DNA of 64,000 nt from Lachnospiraceae bacterium (lineage in GTDB: Bacteria; Bacillota; Clostridia; Lachnospirales; Lachnospiraceae). Location: contig SVEB01000104.1 of assembly GCA_015057635.1 (NCBI GenBank), positions 1-64,000 on the forward strand. The letters are read 5' to 3'. A program made the translations under genes and the position numbers. This document shows, one piece after another, positions 44,028 to 54,000 of this stretch (position 1 is the stretch's first letter; every line of letters starts with the position of its first letter). The notes under the pieces were generated by a model that made no database searches, was not told the origin of the DNA, and was given only the letters and a program-made list of their open reading frames with translations.

Positions 44028-45567
44028 AATATTGAGTTCAGGTATATGGCTTCAGCCAATTATTTTTATCGGAGCAATTATATTTTTCTACAATCAGAAT
44101 CCTCGCTTTTTATCGTCCAGTCAGAATGTATTGTTCTTATTCTTAGGTTCATTTATTCCTACACTTTTCATAATGATGGAAAACATGGGAACGCCAAGAG
44201 AACAGGATGCAATAACTGGTAAAGAAAAAGCAATGTATCCACCAGTACCTAAGCAGATGCTATTTAAGCAACCCACAGGTATTGTATTCGGAAAACATAA
44301 AGGAAAGTACGTTTGTAGAGATATAAATGCCGATGGTCATGTATTTTTGATAGGTGGTTCAGGTTCAGGTAAATCAAGTTGTCATGTAATTCCATCTCTT
44401 TTAGCTAATCCTACAGCAAGAATTTTTGCGGTGGATATAAAAGGAGAGTTGAGTTTCAAATCAGCTAAATATGCGGATGAGCATGTGCTTATATTTAATC
44501 CGCAAGATAGAAGTAAGTATGGATATAATCCATTTTTCGCATTGAATGAGAACAGTAGTAGTCAAAAAATATTAGAGGTTATGCAAACAATAGTGTATTC
44601 CCTAATATCAATGCCTGCAGGTCTTAAAGACCCATTCTGGAAGAACTCAGCAAGAAACTTACTTTTAGGACTGCTTATCTATTACTACAAAAGTGGAATC
44701 GTAGATTTTGTTGGTGTTATTGATGAAATCCTTAGTAAGCCAATAAAGGATTCTATAAATGAAGTGATGGAAAAAGCAAATAAAAAGTCAGCTGAATACA
44801 GATACATCAATCAGTTCTCTTCAATGGAAGATGAAACACTCGGTGGCATTATAGCTGAAATGAATAACCACATCGTTATTTTCGCCAATGACCAAGATGT
44901 TCGATTTGCTTTTAAAGACAATGGATGCAAGATAAATCCTCATTATTTAGAGGAAGGATATTCCATCTATTTGTCTATACGAGAGGAAAAGCTGTCAGCT
45001 TATTACGATGTTATGCAGTTAATTATCAACCAGACACTTGCAGAACTTGAGAAACGTCCTGAAGATTCTGAGCCTGTAATTTTTGTAATTGATGAGCTTC
45101 CTCGTATCTTATCAGCAGGTAAGCTTGATAGATTGTTGGACGGAGCAAGGACATTAAGAAGTAGGCGTGTAGTTTTATTTTTGATTACACAGTCAACTGA
45201 AGCTTTGATGTCAGCGTTTACTGAAAATGAAGTGGCGGATTTGACATCAAATTGCCCTTACATAATTGTTTTGTCAGCAAGTTCATCAAAGACTCAGAAA
45301 TCAGTATGTAGTTGGTGTGGTAAATATAAGGCTCGTAAACAAAGCTGGAACGGAAGCGGTAATGACAGAAAGGTATCTGTATCTTTTGAAGAGAAAGACA
45401 TTGTCGAACCATCAGAACTCATGACATTAGCAAATTCTGGTGAAGCAATAATCATCAGTCCTTGGGGGTACAACAGGGTTACAAAGGTACCGTACTATTC
45501 AGATAAGATTCTGAAGCCTATTTCAGATGAAATTATCAAGTACAACAAATCAATTAGCAAAATGTAA
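44017..45567 (+). CDS. VirD4/TraG-type coupling protein (T4CP)
   Basis: 516 residues. Two N-terminal membrane helices (about 11-26 and 37-54), then the ATPase with Walker A GGSGSGKSS (113-121) and Walker B VIFVIDELPRI, plus VLFLITQSTEAL. It recruits the relaxase-DNA complex to a mating pore. The start at ATG 44017 (MKDKILSS) has GAGGTG upstream; the longer frame from 44005 has no site. Confidence 0.92.
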   Translation: MKDKILSSGIWLQPIIFIGAIIFFYNQNPRFLSSSQNVLFLFLGSFIPTLFIMMENMGTPREQDAITGKEKAMYPPVPKQMLFKQPTGIVFGKHKGKYVCRDINADGHVFLIGGSGSGKSSCHVIPSLLANPTARIFAVDIKGELSFKSAKYADEHVLIFNPQDRSKYGYNPFFALNENSSSQKILEVMQTIVYSLISMPAGLKDPFWKNSARNLLLGLLIYYYKSGIVDFVGVIDEILSKPIKDSINEVMEKANKKSAEYRYINQFSSMEDETLGGIIAEMNNHIVIFANDQDVRFAFKDNGCKINPHYLEEGYSIYLSIREEKLSAYYDVMQLIINQTLAELEKRPEDSEPVIFVIDELPRILSAGKLDRLLDGARTLRSRRVVLFLITQSTEALMSAFTENEVADLTSNCPYIIVLSASSSKTQKSVCSWCGKYKARKQSWNGSGNDRKVSVSFEEKDIVEPSELMTLANSGEAIIISPWGYNRVTKVPYYSDKILKPISDEIIKYNKSISKM

Positions 45568-45638
45568 AGAGGCATTCCTACACTGTGGCGGTAATTGTTG
45601 CAGTGTAGATGGATGACCTATATGAAAGGATTAAGGAT

Positions 45639-46031
45639 ATGGATACAAAGCAGATTGCCTTAAAAACAGGCGTTGTTATCGTTCCTGAAGAATTCATTGT
45701 GATTGAAGAAACAAGAACAGATAACTCAGATTATGCAGGTGTGATTGCAGAAAGACAGGGAACAATTCCTCATTATGTTGTTCTTTCTGATAAGCCTATT
45801 AACACAATTTCAGCAATTGAAGAGGATGCTATCTATGAAGAATGTAGCAAAATACATCCTGAAATAGGAGAAATTCTTAATCAGGAAGTAGAAGCTTCTT
45901 TTGATGAAGATGGTAACTTAGAGAACTCACAGGATTGGCTCTCATCAGTAAGGTTAGGATTATTTGGCATTCCAGATAAGAAGCAGGGTGAAGAGTTATT
46001 TTGTGGAACAGCTATTTATAGGGAGGCGTAA
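45639..46031 (+). CDS. hypothetical transfer-region protein
   Basis: 130 residues from ATG 45639 (AAAGGA 8 bp upstream); an in-frame ATG at 45609 adds MDDLYERIKD but lacks a ribosome site and follows a hairpin (CTACACTG/CAGTGTAG, 45581-45608 area). Acidic, mixed alpha/beta, no membrane segment. 2 bp before the DUF5688 gene. Unrecognised. Confidence 0.6.
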   Translation: MDTKQIALKTGVVIVPEEFIVIEETRTDNSDYAGVIAERQGTIPHYVVLSDKPINTISAIEEDAIYEECSKIHPEIGEILNQEVEASFDEDGNLENSQDWLSSVRLGLFGIPDKKQGEELFCGTAIYREA

Positions 46032-46033
46032 TT

Positions 46034-47017
46034 ATGGATTACGAACAGTTTGTGGCAGATTTCACTGCCGAATTACAACAGAATATGGAACAGGATAATG
46101 TTGAATTAAGAAGGGGAACCTTCAGAAAAGTAAATGAGGAACTTGATGGTATTTCTATCAAGTATCCTGACTCTCCTGTGGCACCTACCATTTACTTAGA
46201 TGATAAGTATCAGATGGTAGAGGATGGTAGTTATACAGTAGAGCGGGTAGCAGAGAGAACCGCTATGCAGCTTAAGAGTATTCGTGAAGATGCTCCTGAA
46301 GTGCCTCTTCTTACAGAGGAATCAGCAAGACAGAATCTTTATTGCGTTGTTATAAATGCTGCAGAGAATGAAGAAATGCTTCGTAATGTTCCTCATGAGC
46401 GTTTAGAAGATTTGGCTGTGATTCCAAGATTCAAAGTTCGTGAAGATGCAAGCTTTATTGTATCTAACGATTTATGTAGCAATCTTAAGATGACATCAGA
46501 GGAAGTAATGGAAGCAGCTCATGCTAATACCAATAAGCAGGAATTTGAATGTCAGAATATGACAGAAGTTATGCGTGGGATTATGAAGGAACAGGGTATG
46601 CCTGATGAGTATGTGGATGAACTTTTGCGTATGCAAGGTCAGGACTGTCCTATGTATGTGATGTCAAACGAGAGTCGTGTTGAAGGTGCTGTCGCATTAA
46701 CTTCAACATCAGCTATGGAATCAGCTTACGAAAAGATTAAAGAAGACCATCCTGATATGGAAAAACTTTATGTACTTGGTAGTAGCAGACATGAGCTTAT
46801 CTTGATACCTGATGATGCAGTCGATAATGTGGAGGATTTAAAAGCTATCCATAAAGAAGTGCAGGATACAGAGTTATCACAGGCGGATAAATTAACAGAG
46901 CATATCTATAAATTTGATGCTCAAACCAAGCAGCTCTCAATTGCAGATGCTCCTGCATTAACAGAGAGTGCTTCTGAAGTAATGGAAGTAGTTAAGTCAC
47001 ATGGAAGAAGCCATTAG
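46034..47017 (+). CDS. DUF5688-family protein
   Basis: 327 residues. Family features: MDYEQFVADFTAELQQ start, the ..ISIKYPDSPVAPTIYLDDKYQM segment, a central LYCVVINAAENEEML and the C-terminal YVLGSSRHELILIPDD. Soluble. Common in conjugative and mobilizable elements of gut Clostridia; role unknown. GGGAGG precedes the ATG. Confidence 0.8.
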   Translation: MDYEQFVADFTAELQQNMEQDNVELRRGTFRKVNEELDGISIKYPDSPVAPTIYLDDKYQMVEDGSYTVERVAERTAMQLKSIREDAPEVPLLTEESARQNLYCVVINAAENEEMLRNVPHERLEDLAVIPRFKVREDASFIVSNDLCSNLKMTSEEVMEAAHANTNKQEFECQNMTEVMRGIMKEQGMPDEYVDELLRMQGQDCPMYVMSNESRVEGAVALTSTSAMESAYEKIKEDHPDMEKLYVLGSSRHELILIPDDAVDNVEDLKAIHKEVQDTELSQADKLTEHIYKFDAQTKQLSIADAPALTESASEVMEVVKSHGRSH

Positions 47018-47030
47018 GAGGGTGGATATT

Positions 47031-47171
47031 ATGGAAAAGCATATAACAGATTACAAGGAGCTTTATGCGACCTTTATGAGAATCAAAGACAATAAGCCTC
47101 AGCAGGAATATTCAGTTCCAGCAGAAAGAAAGGGTAAGGTGAAGAAGGATGGAGCAAACGCAAGCAGATAA
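47031..47171 (+). CDS. small protein of 46 residues, unknown
   Basis: MEKHITDYKELYATFMRIKD..., Lys-rich C-terminus, GGAGGGTGG upstream. Overlaps the next gene by 23 bp in another frame, a tight arrangement within the transfer operon. Confidence 0.5.
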   Translation: MEKHITDYKELYATFMRIKDNKPQQEYSVPAERKGKVKKDGANASR

Positions 47172-48381
47172 GGTTCAAGAAATTACAGAGCAGCTTGAAC
47201 AGGGTATAAAAGACCTCTTTGAGAGTCAGAAATATGCTGATTATTTAAAAACAATGTCTAAGCTGCACAACTATAGTTTCAACAATTCTTTGCTGATTGC
47301 GATGCAAAAGCCTGATGCAACAATGGTTGCAGGCTATACTTCTTGGCAAGCAAATTTTCATAGAAATGTAATGAAGGGGGAGAAGGGTATTCGTATCCTT
47401 GCTCCCTCTCCTTATAAAATCAGTAAAGATGTTGAAAAGATAGACCCGAACACACAGCAGCCAGTAATTGGCAAAGATGGTCAGCCTGTAAGAGAAAGGG
47501 TTCAGGTTACTATACCAGCATATAAGGTTACAACGGTTTTTGATGTTTCTCAGACTCAGGGAGAACCAATTCCTGAAATATCAAGAGTATTAACAGATGA
47601 TGTTAAAGATTATGAAAGATTTTTCAAAGCAATTCAGGAAGTGTCTCCTGTACCTATAGAGTTTAGAAATATTGAAAGTGGTGCCAATGGATATTATCAC
47701 TTGGAAGACAAGGTAATTGCTATCAAAGAGGGTATGAGTCAGGCACAGACATTAAAAACTGCAGTACATGAATTGTCACATGCAAAACTTCATGACAAAG
47801 ATACTGGTTTAGAAAAAGATAGCCAGCTTGATAGAAGAACAAAGGAAGTTCAAGCAGAGTCAGTGGCATATACAGTATGTTGCCATTATGGACTTGATAC
47901 ATCCGATTATAGCTTTGGTTATATCGCTGGATGGAGTTCCGATAAGGAGCTTGATGAGCTTAAGAATAGTATGAATACGATTCGTAGCACAGCATCAGAG
48001 ATTATCAAAGGTATTGATGAGAAGCTTTTTAGAGCAGAGCAGGAAGAAAAGGTTGAGACACTTGCTGCAGAAATAAATCAATTTGCAAAAGATTATGACC
48101 ACTATGGATATATGGATGCAGTTGATGACCCTGAAAAGCATATTGAAGATATTAAGGCTGATATTAAATCAGGAAAGGTAGAACATCTTCAAGAATGGTT
48201 TAAATCAGTTGTAGAAGAAAAGGAGCCAGCAGATATGTACGAGCAGGCAAAAGATATTATGGAACGCTTAAGTGAATACTCAAAAGTAAAACCAGCAGAG
48301 CATATTGCTGAAAAAGCTGCTTCGTTGAGTGAAGCAGTTGAAATGAAGGATGTGGTGAAGCATTACCACAGGAGTCATTAG
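47149..48381 (+). CDS. ArdC-like N-terminal domain plus zincin peptidase (antirestriction-type)
   Basis: 410 residues. The N-terminus (about 1-135) matches the ArdC-type ssDNA-binding fold: YADYLKTMSKLHNYSFNNSLLIAMQKP and GYTSWQANFHRNVMKGEKGIRIL. A metallopeptidase segment has HELSH at 207-211 (HExxH) and the downstream Glu in KEVQAESVAY. The C-terminal part is helical. Such proteins may protect incoming single-stranded DNA during transfer. ATG 47149 follows AAGGTGAAGAAGG. Confidence 0.85.
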   Translation: MEQTQADKVQEITEQLEQGIKDLFESQKYADYLKTMSKLHNYSFNNSLLIAMQKPDATMVAGYTSWQANFHRNVMKGEKGIRILAPSPYKISKDVEKIDPNTQQPVIGKDGQPVRERVQVTIPAYKVTTVFDVSQTQGEPIPEISRVLTDDVKDYERFFKAIQEVSPVPIEFRNIESGANGYYHLEDKVIAIKEGMSQAQTLKTAVHELSHAKLHDKDTGLEKDSQLDRRTKEVQAESVAYTVCCHYGLDTSDYSFGYIAGWSSDKELDELKNSMNTIRSTASEIIKGIDEKLFRAEQEEKVETLAAEINQFAKDYDHYGYMDAVDDPEKHIEDIKADIKSGKVEHLQEWFKSVVEEKEPADMYEQAKDIMERLSEYSKVKPAEHIAEKAASLSEAVEMKDVVKHYHRSH

Positions 48382-48412
48382 GGTGATGTCAGTTTGGCAT
48401 CACCTATTTTTA
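48382..48412 (+). terminator. terminator/attenuator inside transfer region
   Basis: GGTGATG-tcagtttg-GCATCACC followed by TATTTTTAT. Confidence 0.65.
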
Positions 48413-48455
48413 TACATTGATGTCAGATTGATTTCACAGAAAGCGAGGTAACGAA

Positions 48456-48734
48456 ATGGATAAAAATAACGATTTGACTGAATTGCAGAAGAAGCATCAG
48501 GAGCAAATGAAGCAAAAGCGTGATGCGGTTAAGCAGCGTAAGGCACGTACGCATCGCTTAATCGTAAGAGGAGCAATCGCTGAAAAGGTGATTTCTAATG
48601 CGGAGAGCATGACGGATGAACAGTTTCAGGCTGCACTTTACCAAGCTGTTGGTAAAGGAGATATTGCGACCAGCCATCCGCAGGATTCCGTCGGAAGACC
48701 ACTTCGTGAGAATCCGTCGGAAGACACCTCGTAG
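48456..48734 (+). CDS. DUF3847-family mobilization accessory protein
   Basis: 92 residues, helical and basic in the middle. The signature RKARTHRLIVRGAIAEKV followed by MTDEQFQAALYQ is typical of DUF3847 proteins encoded just before MobA/MobL relaxases. Its stop codon abuts the oriT hairpin. Likely a relaxosome component. AAAGCGAGGTAACGA precedes the ATG. Confidence 0.85.
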   Translation: MDKNNDLTELQKKHQEQMKQKRDAVKQRKARTHRLIVRGAIAEKVISNAESMTDEQFQAALYQAVGKGDIATSHPQDSVGRPLRENPSEDTS

Positions 48735-48735
48735 A

Positions 48736-48775
48736 GCGCACTCATCACATTCACTGTGATGTATAAGTGCGCCCT
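48736..48775 (+). other. oriT: origin of transfer (oriT), RSF1010-like nic region
   Basis: Hairpin GCGCACT+CATCACA / TGTGATG..AGTGCGC (48736-48772) ending in TAAGTGCGCCCTT. TAAGTGCGCCCT matches the IncQ RSF1010/R1162-type nic sequence as I remember it, with nicking expected near TAAGTG/CGCCCT (after 48769). It lies directly upstream of a MobA/MobL relaxase, as expected. Confidence 0.75.
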
Positions 48776-48847
48776 TCTAAAGAAGGGAGGTGCCTGCTGG
48801 GGTTTATTGGCTATCGATTTAGGCTAAGAAGAAGGGAGGTTTTTAAG

Positions 48848-50632
48848 ATGGCTATATATCATTGCTCAGTAAAAATTATTGGAAGAAGTGCTGGAAGGTC
48901 ATCAGTAGCAGCTGCAGCATATCGTTCGGCTGAATGTCTTACAAATGAATACGATGGCATAGAGCACGACTTCACAAAAAAAGGATGGGTAGAATTTACA
49001 GAAATAATACTACCTGAAAATGCTCCTGAAGATTATAAAGATAGGAGTACATTATGGAATGCAGTAGAAGCAGTTGAGAAATCTCAGGATGCCCAATTGG
49101 CAAGAGAATTTGAAGTAGCATTACCTGCAGAACTCACAAGAGAACAGCAAATAGAAGTTGTGGAAGCCTTTGTAAGAGATAATCTTACTTCACAGGGAAT
49201 GGTTGCAGATATCGCAATCCACAATCCGCCAAAAACAAATGACCGTCATCAGCCAATAGATAAAGACGGAAATGTTACAAGAGATATAAATGAAATGCAG
49301 TTTATAAATCCGCATGCACATATTCTCTGCACTGTACGTCCTATGGATGCAGATGGCGTATGGGAGAAGAAATCCGAAGTAGAGTATCTTTGCAAAAAAG
49401 ATGGAGAAGAAAGAGCTTTTACAGCTTCAGAGTTTAAAGCAGCAAAAGAGGCTGGCTGGGAGAAACAATATAGATATCATGAAGGGAAGCAGAAGGTTTA
49501 TTACACTCCATCCGAGGCAGAAGAAAAAGAATTAGAAAGAGTTAATAGAACTCCTAAGACCACACCTTATGGTCGCAAGAATGAAACTGTAGAATACTGG
49601 AATAGTAAAGACAGGATATTCGAGTGGAGACAGAAATGGGAAAAAGCTGTAAACGATGAATTTACTAAAATTCAATCAGATGTCAGAATTGACAGTAGAA
49701 GCTTCAAAGACCAAGGGCGTGAAGATGAGGTGCCAACACTTCACATGGGAACCGCTGCTATCAATATGGAAAAACGAGCCGACAGAGAAATCAGAGAAGG
49801 TAAGACCGAAGCAGAGGTCACTCGTTCTGATATTGGTAATATCAACCGCCAGATAAAAGAACACAATAAATTCGTCAGAGAACTTAAGGCTAAGTTTGAT
49901 GAAGTGGCTGCAAAGGCTAAGGACTTTGTGGAAGAAGTTGCTAAGAAACTTGAAGCTATGAGAGCTAAGTTGATTGGTAACAGATATGAAGAAACAGTTC
50001 TGACAAAGAAACAGAGACAGATGGAAGCAATATTAGCTCCCGAAGCCGAGGTTCTTGAAAAATATCAGACTGAACTTCAGAGGGTTGAAGATGCAAATAA
50101 GTATTCAGCTGATGAAATCAAACGCCTCAACAAAGAATTAAAAGAATGCTCACCTCTTCAGATTAAGAAGAAAGCAGAATTGCAGAAGCAGATTCAGGAG
50201 GAACAGGGAAATATAGAACATCGCTCTGAATATATGCAGGGTATCGCTCGTATGTGTCAGCTACCTACAGAAGACGATTTTAAGAACGCAGCTAAAAAGC
50301 ATTCTAAGAGAGTGGAGGATTTTGATAAACTTGGTAGAACTATCGAAGCAATTCGTGATGATAGTGAACAGATTTCAACAGAATATAAAGAAACTGTTAA
50401 AACAATACCTGAAGAAGCAAAACAAGCGGTAAAAGAAAAGCGTAATGAAGAAAGACATGAAGCAGAAGCGATTGTTAAAGATAAATTATCAGCCACGCAT
50501 GGAGATTCTTTTGATGAAGAAGTGCTTGATTCTTCAAAGAGAGCAGTAGACATGGTAATTGAACCTGCAGAAAAGACAAGAAAATTAGTTGATGTAACTG
50601 AGAAGGTTGCAACAAAATCTCATCATCATTAG
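48848..50632 (+). CDS. mobA: MobA/MobL relaxase (MOBQ type)
   Basis: 594 residues. Nicks oriT and pilots the strand during transfer. The N-terminal relaxase domain has the catalytic Tyr in AAAAYRSAE (Y25) and the metal-binding histidines H125 (DIAIHNPP) and H156/H158 (INPHAHILCTVRPM). From about 330 to the end it is a long charged coiled coil. There is no primase or helicase domain. Start ATG 48848 (MAIYHCSVK) after GGGAGG; the in-frame extension to 48767 overlaps oriT. Confidence 0.93.
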   Translation: MAIYHCSVKIIGRSAGRSSVAAAAYRSAECLTNEYDGIEHDFTKKGWVEFTEIILPENAPEDYKDRSTLWNAVEAVEKSQDAQLAREFEVALPAELTREQQIEVVEAFVRDNLTSQGMVADIAIHNPPKTNDRHQPIDKDGNVTRDINEMQFINPHAHILCTVRPMDADGVWEKKSEVEYLCKKDGEERAFTASEFKAAKEAGWEKQYRYHEGKQKVYYTPSEAEEKELERVNRTPKTTPYGRKNETVEYWNSKDRIFEWRQKWEKAVNDEFTKIQSDVRIDSRSFKDQGREDEVPTLHMGTAAINMEKRADREIREGKTEAEVTRSDIGNINRQIKEHNKFVRELKAKFDEVAAKAKDFVEEVAKKLEAMRAKLIGNRYEETVLTKKQRQMEAILAPEAEVLEKYQTELQRVEDANKYSADEIKRLNKELKECSPLQIKKKAELQKQIQEEQGNIEHRSEYMQGIARMCQLPTEDDFKNAAKKHSKRVEDFDKLGRTIEAIRDDSEQISTEYKETVKTIPEEAKQAVKEKRNEERHEAEAIVKDKLSATHGDSFDEEVLDSSKRAVDMVIEPAEKTRKLVDVTEKVATKSHHH

Positions 50633-50640
50633 GAATTAGA

Positions 50641-50669
50641 GAACAGTGTAAAAAGCTGTTCTTTTTTTG
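50641..50669 (+). terminator. terminator after relaxase gene
   Basis: GAACAG-tgtaaaaa-GCTGTTC followed by TTTTTTT. Confidence 0.8.
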
Positions 50670-50688
50670 CAAAATATGTTTCGTGTAT

Positions 50689-50717
50689 TTACTTGCCACA
50701 TTTTAGAGGGTATAATT
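50689..50717 (+). promoter_or_regulatory. promoter of restriction operon
   Basis: TTTACT, 17-bp spacer, TATAAT (50711-50716 area), about 55 bp before the HTH gene. Confidence 0.6.
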
Positions 50718-50739
50718 ATATTAATATTGTTGAAATATA

Positions 50740-50759
50740 AATCACAAATATTTGTGATT
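50740..50759. promoter_or_regulatory. 20-bp perfect palindrome before the regulator gene (operator candidate)
   Basis: AATCACAAAT and its exact complement ATTTGTGATT abut without a spacer, between promoter and ribosome site, 13 bp from the ATG. Probable autoregulatory site of the HTH protein encoded next. Confidence 0.65.
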
Positions 50760-50772
50760 AAAGGAGAACCAT

Positions 50773-51054
50773 ATGAAAATAAATGATTTCGTAAATGACA
50801 ATTTCATAATCCTTAAGACAATGTATGATAATCAAGTAACTGTGCTAAATGAGACCCAGATTCCATTATCACAAATACAAATTGCCGATGCACTAGGATA
50901 TAGCAAGAATAAAGTCTATTCGGTGTTTAAAAAACTTCAACAGGAAGGATATATTGAAGCTATTGGTAAGGGCAAGTACAGATTATCGGACACCTCTATT
51001 GTTATTATTGAGACGATGGAAAAACTAGATAAAAAATTGGAAGGAGAAAGATAA
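50773..51054 (+). CDS. winged-helix regulator of the type I restriction operon
   Basis: 93 residues with a classic HTH followed by a wing (IPLSQIQIADALGYSKNKVYSVFKKLQQEGYIEAIGKGKYRLSD). It lies first in the operon and overlaps the hsdR start by one base. With the palindrome just upstream it probably works like a controller protein, delaying or limiting restriction. AAGGAG precedes the ATG. Confidence 0.8.
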   Translation: MKINDFVNDNFIILKTMYDNQVTVLNETQIPLSQIQIADALGYSKNKVYSVFKKLQQEGYIEAIGKGKYRLSDTSIVIIETMEKLDKKLEGER

Positions 51055-54000
51055 TGTCAGTATTTAATGAAGATACCAGAGTAAAAATACCAGCTACGAT
51101 TCAATTTTTAAGAATCGGATATGATTATCAGTCATTAAGAGAAGCTGATATTGATTTTAATACCAAGATATTTGTAAACAGATTTAAACCAGCATTAGAG
51201 AAGATTAATGGTCGTGAATTTACATACGATGAAATAAAGATGATTATTAATGATATTCATGCTGTGATAAAAAATAATGATTTGGGAAGAGAATTTTACA
51301 ACTGGCTTATCAATCCACTTGATAAGGTAAAACTTATTGATTTTGATAACATCGAAAACAATGATTTTGCAGTTGTTGATGAATTACCATTTTCTATTAT
51401 TGAAGGAACAGAAGAAGGCTCTTTCAGGCCTGATATTAATGTTCTTATTAATGGTATGCCACTTGCTTTTTTGGAAGTTAAAAAGCCAAACAATGACGGT
51501 GGAATCCAAAAAGAATTTGACCGTATGATTAATAAGAGATTAAAGAATCCTGATTATAGAAAGTTCTTCAATTTTATTCAGTTTGTTTCATTTTCTAACA
51601 ATATGGAATATGAAGAGGCTGATAATGCAGAGGATGTAAAGGCGGGTTCGTTCTACACAACACCAAATGGCCAGAATACAAGCTTTTCGTTCTTTAGAGA
51701 AGATGATGATAGATATTTGATTAACTATCCATATATTGATATCTCTGTGGATGAAATCAAAAAGGTCATGAAGGATTGTGGATATAATCCAAAAGAAACA
51801 GATACACCAGAGTTTGCTGAAAATCTTAAGACAACAACTCCTTGCAATAGCTTTGTTACAAGTGTGTTTGATAAGGAAAGATTTATGTATTTCCTTCAAT
51901 ATGGAATAATGTTTATTGACGGTACAGTACCACAAAAACATATTATGCGTTATCCACAGTTCTTTGCTACAAGAAAGATTATTGAAAGATTAGAAGGTGG
52001 CGGTAAGGGCGGTATTATCTGGCATACACAAGGAAGCGGTAAGACAGGACTTGCAGCATTTTCTAATAGAGTTATCAGAGATTACTATGCCAAAAAGAAT
52101 ATAAATACAAGATTCTTCTTTGTGGTTGACCGTTTAGACCTTCTTACACAAGCCAGCACAGAGTTTAAGAATCGTGGATTAAATGTTGTAAACTGTAACA
52201 ATAAGGCCGAGTTTACAAAGGAATTAAATAAATCCCTTTCAACCAATATTGATTCAAAATCTATCGGTGAGATATGTGTTGTAAATATCCAGAAGTTTGA
52301 AGGTAAAATGCCAGAAGTAAAGAATGACTATGATGCAAATATCCAGCGAATATTCTTTATTGACGAGGCACACCGTAGTTATTCATCAAAGGGTGAATTC
52401 TTTAAAAACTTAATGACTTGTGATGTGGACGGTGTATATATTGCCCTAACAGGCACACCACTTCTTTCTAAAAAAGAGCGTTCCAATCTTAAGTTTGGTG
52501 ATTACATCCATAAGTATTTCTATGATAAGTCAATCGCTGACGGATACACTCTTAGAATTAAAAAGGAATCTATTGATACAGTTGCTAAATCTGAGATTAA
52601 AAACAATCTGGAGATAGAAGACGGACAGCTTGATGATAAAGCAGTTTTTGAATCGGATGATTATGTAGAGTGCTTAAGTAAATTTATAGAAAAAGATTTT
52701 ATAAACTTTAGGCTTCAAAACTCTGATAATACAATCGGTGGAATGATTGTTTGTAGAACCAATCCACAGGCACGAAAAGTACATGAGTGGTTTGAAAAGA
52801 ACTCAAAATTAAAGACGGGGCTTGTTATCACGGATATAAATGACCCAATGCAAAGTAAAATAAACAAGAACAATCAGCTTGATTTTAGAGATACATTATC
52901 ACCTGATATCCTGATTGTAAACTTTATGCTTACAACAGGTTATGATGTAAAGCGTCTTAAAAAGATGTATTTACTCCGCGGGCCACATGCACAAAGTTTA
53001 TTACAAACAATATCCAGAGTAAATAGACCTTATAAGTCACCGACTGGAAAAGTTTATAACTATGGTTATATCGTAGACTTTGTAGATATTGAGGATGAAT
53101 ACAATTCTACTATTGAATCATACATAAAGGAATTGGAAGCAGACCTTAATGAAAACGGAGAGGACGAAGGCTCTCTTGCTGGACTTGTTGTAGATAAGGA
53201 AGATATTAATAGAAAATTCCATGCTTACCAAGACCAGTTAAATGAAATTGTTCCAACTGATAATCTTGAAGTTTTTTCAAGGATGGTAACATATTTCAAT
53301 AAAGATACGCTTCTAAAAATTAGAAGACTTCTTAATGGAATCAAGGAATGTGAGACAGAATTTATTCTTTCTCGTGCTATGGATTATGCAGCACAAATTG
53401 ATTCTGATAAAAATAAAAAGCTTATTAGAGGCGTACAGGAAAGAATCAACCTTATTAATTTGCAAACAAATCCTAACGATACTATGAGCTGCATGAACAA
53501 CGATGAAGTAATCGAGGTTTTGTACGAATTCATAAAAATTAGAATCATCATTATGAATTTAGGCGAGCTTGCAAAGGACAGCCCACAGTTTAAGCGTTTT
53601 GAAGATACCGTAAGGGAAATTCACAAAGAAATTAATGAAAATAAAAATAAGGGCGATATCAAGGTTGTTCGTTTAGACCAGATGTTACAGGAGATATTTA
53701 ATAAGCTTTCTATTTCAAGTTTGGATGAGTTAGACGAGATAACAGATGAACTTATAGAAGCTTTAAAACAAGCCCGCGATATTAACAGAGAAAATGACAG
53801 ACTAAGCGAAACCTACAACGGCCATTTTGCTTTTGTTAAATCATATAAGGATGCTATTGAGGCGTTTCCAGACATAAGCAATAAAGATATAGAAAAATTC
53901 TTTGTCATTGTATTTGGTGACATCGAAGAAAGACTTGCTTATGACACATTAATTGTTCAAGGAAGAAAGAATTTCATTGATACAATCAAGAAGGATATAA

